A stretch of DNA of 64,000 nucleotides from Limnohabitans planktonicus II-D5. Its GTDB lineage: Bacteria; Pseudomonadota; Gammaproteobacteria; Burkholderiales; Burkholderiaceae_C. A model generated the notes under the pieces. It was not told where the DNA came from and made no database searches. It saw nothing but the letters and a program-made list of their open reading frames with translations. Location: positions 229,041 to 293,040 of the forward strand of contig NZ_LFYT02000004.1 in the NCBI RefSeq assembly GCF_001270065.2, read 5' to 3'. The position numbers and the translations under genes are program-made. Of the stretch, positions 63,901 through 64,000 are shown one piece after another (positions within the stretch are counted from its first letter, which is position 1; each line of letters begins with the position of its first letter).

Positions 63901-64000
63901 TCGACATGCCCACGATCAGCGGCACGGGCAGCAAGGACGACGTGATTCAAGTGACCATGCCCGGCACAGGCGAAGTGCTCAGCACCACGGTGGCTGCAGA
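51957..64000 (+). CDS. Giant Ig-repeat adhesin 3 (BapA-like N-terminus), 3' end beyond window
   Basis: Open from the ATG at 51957 to the window edge: 4014 codons with no stop. Residues 1-135 resemble the BapA prefix domain (HVRRVAKNLELVLDGDFSEGADFIINNYF). A Gly-rich hydrophobic stretch follows at 136-170 (AVAAGGGGIFGLWGLVGAGG). Then come Ig-like modules of about 82-100 residues: a Big_12-like one near 260, a TLSGTGSAGDIIRVTMPGTG type near 370, and many with the core VCDSG, DKITNxG, EYSTNGxxW, EGxNTVxVRxTDAAGN. Residues about 962-3085 are a 597-residue superrepeat; about 3453-3958 are five Big_12-like modules; the last residues restart another cycle. At least 26 modules hold one conserved Cys. 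The type I C-terminal signal is expected downstream. It is probably exported by the secretion operon at 14902 or by genes beyond the window. Confidence 0.88.
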   Translation, partial: MKSIKMLDAQGRVVQSAETINRNLLAIQSGPVSLDAVASTKLMVLTLRDKVLPEVAHPQKIHVRRVAKNLELVLDGDFSEGADFIINNYFDVCNSNDCRIYGYDPTGKVLEYQVADGVAYSSWTADLFGQAQVHAVPLVPSAVAAGGGGIFGLWGLVGAGGLLAAVALASKGESEPAPSSPQLALAADTGLAGDALTQDARINVSGAPSDVTVYYSLDQGKTWTTKYSPVEGLNTVWVQAEKGGVRSPTSTMVFTLDTKGPEATITMDKSILKVGDTATVTITFNEKVTGFSKDDVIAQQGSLGDFVSDASGLVWKATFTPEAGSENLDLKLSLQSTYTDLAGNAGQTAAASYGVDTQLPSFTVKLDATSDSGVVGDAGTNDDTPTLSGTGSAGDIIRVTMPGTGEVISTTVDGSGQWLVTPTQPIVSGSVSVVARDSSGNTSPAQTLQLTIDKSISVPVVSLSCDSGVSATDKVTNSGALSVVADSGAQIEYSTDGSSWASTFTATEGANTVYVRATDAAGNTATSQPLTFTLDTIVPVYQVALNCDTAVPTDRITQEASLALADVETSTALSFSSQGDSSWSSTFVPTEGHNLVTVRVADIAGNERPQDFSFTLDSVRPSAPVISLVNDSGWRDNDQITLDGRINIAFDVGTTVELSLDGQTWVTTFTAQEGFNTVSARATDAAGNVSEISSLNFWMDTEVPDAPIVSLVCDTGSNTQDQLTAQALLRLNTQEVDSQIQYSTNGGIWTTTFTAHEGLNQVQIRVVDGAGNVGAATFFDFTLDTQGPDAPTVFLVCDSGIFETDNISQDGALRVGSVEPGSILQYSTDGIGWASTFAAGEGLNTVKVRSVDAAGNAGTVETLVFTVNNQISQPLLTLACDTEVFGDNLTHEGAVIVSGPDSDARLEYSTNGTDWFNSFIAVEGENTVQVRATDAAGNTATSEAMVFTLVSQIPAFTVALNCDSGQSADLVSRDDTLLLGDVDADAQVSYSTNGSTWTSTYTAAEGLNNVKVRVMDAAGNQRTQDYSFTLDSTAPTPAVLTLVCDSGSQGADKLTNNGAINVAAEAGATLEYSTNGTTWGSTFAASEGANTVSVRVTDQAGNVSSTSSLSFTLDSAAPVAPTVGLVCDSGSITGSGTDKITNTGTLSLSSVEAGGQLEYSTNGVNWATTFAAAEGSNNVQVRVTDAAGNLGAVTNYSFTLDTQAPDAPVLVLVCDSGALGTDKITSDGRYSVTTLEVGTTLQYSTDGVGWGTTFTAAEGSNTVKARVIDAAGNAGAASTLSFTLDTVINKPTVALACDSGTSNSDGITRNGGLNLNSIDSDAQVQYSTDGQTWTSSFTAVEGTNSVTLKVTDAAGNVATSDTLSFTLNAADAVFTAQLDLSSNSGSQTDLLTQDLTPTISGTGTEGDIIQVTMPGTGEILSITVAADGKWSVTASTDIASGTVSVTASNAAGVVSAAKTLTLQIDARIATPVISLISDSGSSATDKVTSNSAFSVSADSDSLLAYSTNGTTWATTFTPAEGANTVQVRATDAAGNVATSSAFSFTLDSQTSAFTVALSCDSGTASDKLSRDATLVITGAEAGASIEYSTNGSTWTSTYTAAEGLNNLKVRVMDAAGNQRTQDYSFTLDSTAPTPAVLTLVCDSGSQGADKLSNNGNINIAAEAGATLEYSTNGTTWGSTFAASEGANTVSVRVTDQAGNVSSTSSLSFTLDSAAPTAPTVGLVCDSGSSTGAGTDKLSNIGTLSLSSVEAGGQLEYSTNGVNWATTFAAAEGTNNVQVRVTDAAGNLGAVTNYSFTLDTQAPVAPVLGLVCDSGALGTDKITSDGRYTVTTLEVGATLQYSTDGVGWGTTFTAAEGSNTVKARVIDAAGNAGAASTLSFTLDTVISKPTVALACDSGTSNSDGITRSGALNLNHIDSDAQVQYSTDGQTWTSSFTAVEGTNSVTLKVTDAAGNVATSDTLSFTLNAADAVFTAQLDLSSNSGSQTDLLTQDLTPTISGTGTEGDIIQVTMPGTGEILSTTVAADGKWSVTASTDVASGTVSVTASNAAGVVSAAKTLTLQIDASITTPVISLISDSGSSATDKVTSNGTFAVSADSDSLLEYSTNGTTWATTFAAAEGANTVQVRATDAAGNVATSAAFSFTLDSQTSAFTVALSCDSGTASDKLSRDATLVITGAEAGASVEYSTNGTTWTSTYTAAEGLNNVKVRVMDAAGNQRTQDYSFTLDSTAPTPAVLTLVCDSGSQLGDKLTNNGNINVAAEVGATLEYSTNGTTWGSTFAASEGANTVSVRVTDQAGNVSATSSLSFTLDSAAPTAPTVGLVCDSGSSTGAGTDKLSNIGTLSLSSVEAGGQLEYSTNGVNWATTFAAAEGSNNVQVRVTDAAGNLGAVTNYSFTLDTQAPDAPVLVLVCDTGALGTDKITSDGRYSVTTLEVGATLQYSTDGVGWGTTFTAAEGSNTVKARVIDAAGNAGAASTLSFTLDTVISKPTVALACDSGTSNSDGITRNGALNLNNVDSDAQVQYSTDGQTWTSSFTAVEGTNSVTLKVTDAAGNVATSDTLSFTLNAAGAVFTAQLDLSSNSGSPTDLLTQDLTPTISGTGTEGDIIQVTMPGTGEILSTTVAADGKWSVTASTDVASGTVSVTASNAAGVVSAAKTLTLQIDASIATPVISLISDSGSSATDKVTSNSAFSVSADSDSQLEYSTNGSTWTSTYAALEGANTVQVRATDAAGNVATSSAFSFTLDSQTSAFTVSLSCDSGTTGDKLSRDATLVITGAEAGADINYSTNGTTWTSTYTAAEGLNTVKVRVMDAAGNQRTQDYSFTLDSTAPTPAVLTLVCDSGSQGADKLTNNGNINVVAEAGATLEYSTNGTTWGTTFTAAEGANTVSVRVTDQAGNVSEASSLSFTLDSAAPTAPTVGLVCDSGSITGSGTDKITNTGTLSLSSVEAGGQLEYSTNGVNWATTFAAAEGVNNVKVRVTDATGNTGAVATYSFTLDTQAPDAPVLGLVCDSGALGTDKITQTGNLTASSLEAGATLQYSTNGSAWGSTFAAGEGSNTVYARVVDAAGNTGAASQLVFTVDTFIVKPILTLACDTGTPGDLVTIDASLNVPGSATGSAIEAGAVVEYSTNASSWTNTYSAIEGSNTVYARVRDAAGNIAVSDVLRFVLNTKAGTFTAGLDNNSNSGALTDLSTYYDTPTITGSGSEGDRIKVTMPGTGEVLTTVVDNNGLWSVTPTLAIASGNVQIERTLQAGNAVDATINLAVVIDKTVASPAVSLLCDTGRSQSDKISTVGNLNIGLIETDALVEYSTDGSTWSSTFTAQEGANTVQVRQTDKANNTSTPTVFSFTVDTGKPVPTVSITAIGGDDAVGPADAAHLQTTITGAALGASEGDLVQIAVNGHTFSGTVNAVGSYNISIDTADLVADSDKTLEVLLNASDAAGNQASTSASRSYSVDTSAPQVQSIALDKTLLKAGDSATVTIRFSEKVIAFDVGDLVADNASLSNLATADDGLTWTATLLAHSSIEDTSNLVQLSATYNDTAGNVGTAGTSGNYSLDTKAPTATIKLVDEALQAGETTTLTITFSEKVQDFGNADVTVQNGTLGTLVSTDGIVWTGTYTPSVNLEDTTNVITLANTYSDLIGNAGAVGTSGNYSVDTKAPSAVVTLQDAQGAPMTSLTAGQSAQLTITFSEAVKDFSNADVTAPNGTLSTLASTDGGTTWTATFTPNANVEVAANSISVNPGAYSDLAANAGAAASSANYAVDTQGPTATITLSDSALTAGESAQVTIVFSEKVTGFGNTDVAVENGTLSTLATTDGGKTWVGSFTPTAGTADASNVMSVANSYTDVAGNQGASTSSANYAIDLKAPTASIALSDNALKAGESATVTITFSEKVKDFSNADITAPNGALSTFTASTDGLIWTATFTPATDTEAASNTLSLGTAYTDEAGNAGTVATATYAVDTQAPSFTVKLDDASNSGALSDRLTRIDMPTISGTGSKDDVIQVTMPGTGEVLSTTVAA
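54841..61219 (+). repeat. 1791-bp (597-residue) higher-order tandem repeat in adhesin 3
   Basis: Equivalent CDSG codons recur at 54841, 56632, 58423 and 60214: three steps of exactly 1791 bp. Independent markers give the same period (LVCDSGSQ at 55081, 56872, 58663, 60454; CDxGALG at 59179 and 60970). Each superunit has seven Ig-like modules of about 82, 83, 87, 83, 82, 100 and 80 residues: five with Cys, one SGTGTEGDIIQVTMPGTGE type and one VISLISDSGSS type without Cys. Three full copies are followed by a partial fourth that diverges after about 60980. Copies differ by scattered substitutions but no net length change. Confidence 0.88.
62313..63830 (+). repeat. Five tandem Big_12-like Ig modules in adhesin 3
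   Basis: Five modules of about 101 residues (303 bp), each running APTATITLSDxALxAGESAxVTI-FSEKV, DFxNADVT-xNGTLSxL, TWTATFTP, YTDxAGNxG. They replace the Cys-containing modules and lie just before the point where the SGTG-type module starts again near 63831. A single related module is near 52736. The family name is from memory of the Pfam Big_12 pattern and was not searched. Confidence 0.75.

Overview
The window looks like chromosome from a Burkholderiales betaproteobacterium, most likely Comamonadaceae. This is inferred from the GC-rich coding sequence, the codon use, and the mix of CysTWA sulfate transport, GluQ, DUF2069, DUF962, Pirin and DUF599 proteins. I saw no rRNA, tRNA, phage, insertion sequence or CRISPR.

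Region 1 (1-14610) is mostly housekeeping. A sulfate ABC transporter operon (sbp, a small alpha/beta hydrolase, cysT, cysW, cysA) is followed by an FAD-linked oxidase, a DUF2069 protein and a divergent YihY-family membrane protein. Next comes a minus-strand operon: O-acetylhomoserine sulfhydrylase, alpha/beta hydrolase, cytochrome P450, DUF962 protein. A CBS-domain protein, gluQ and a renalase-like oxidoreductase close the region. Two kinds of short extragenic hairpin repeat lie around cysA.

Region 2 (14611-47910) is the centre of interest: ten same-strand, tightly packed genes that make a type I secretion and giant-adhesin locus. They are TolC-like 1, ABC exporter 1 with a degenerate C39-like domain, HlyD-like 1, TolC-like 2, a MotB/OmpA-like one-helix protein, HlyD-like 2, a MotA/ExbB-like channel protein with a long cytoplasmic tail, a 2339-residue RTX protein, ABC exporter 2, and a 4452-residue Ig-repeat adhesin ending in a LamG-like domain, RTX repeats and a type I secretion target domain. 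The MotA/MotB-like pair makes the locus resemble the Salmonella SPI-4 sii system (SiiA/SiiB with the SiiCDF secretor and the SiiE adhesin). Here, however, the exporter parts are doubled and there are two large substrates.

Region 3 (47911-50954) holds a LysR regulator divergent from a Pirin and a flavodoxin-like protein, then a tandem array of 88-bp units, each with two hairpins and strictly alternating spacers. A hairpin of the same family stands alone near 4816.

Region 4 (50955-64000) has a DUF599 membrane protein, an AT-rich leader with a perfect inverted repeat, and a third giant adhesin gene that starts at 51957 and stays open to the end of the window (4014 codons and still open). It has a BapA-like N-terminus and Ig-like modules. 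Part of it is built from a 1791-bp (597-residue) higher-order repeat of seven modules, and most modules carry one conserved Cys, which is odd for a type I secreted adhesin. Its C-terminus, and possibly more secretion genes, lie beyond the window.
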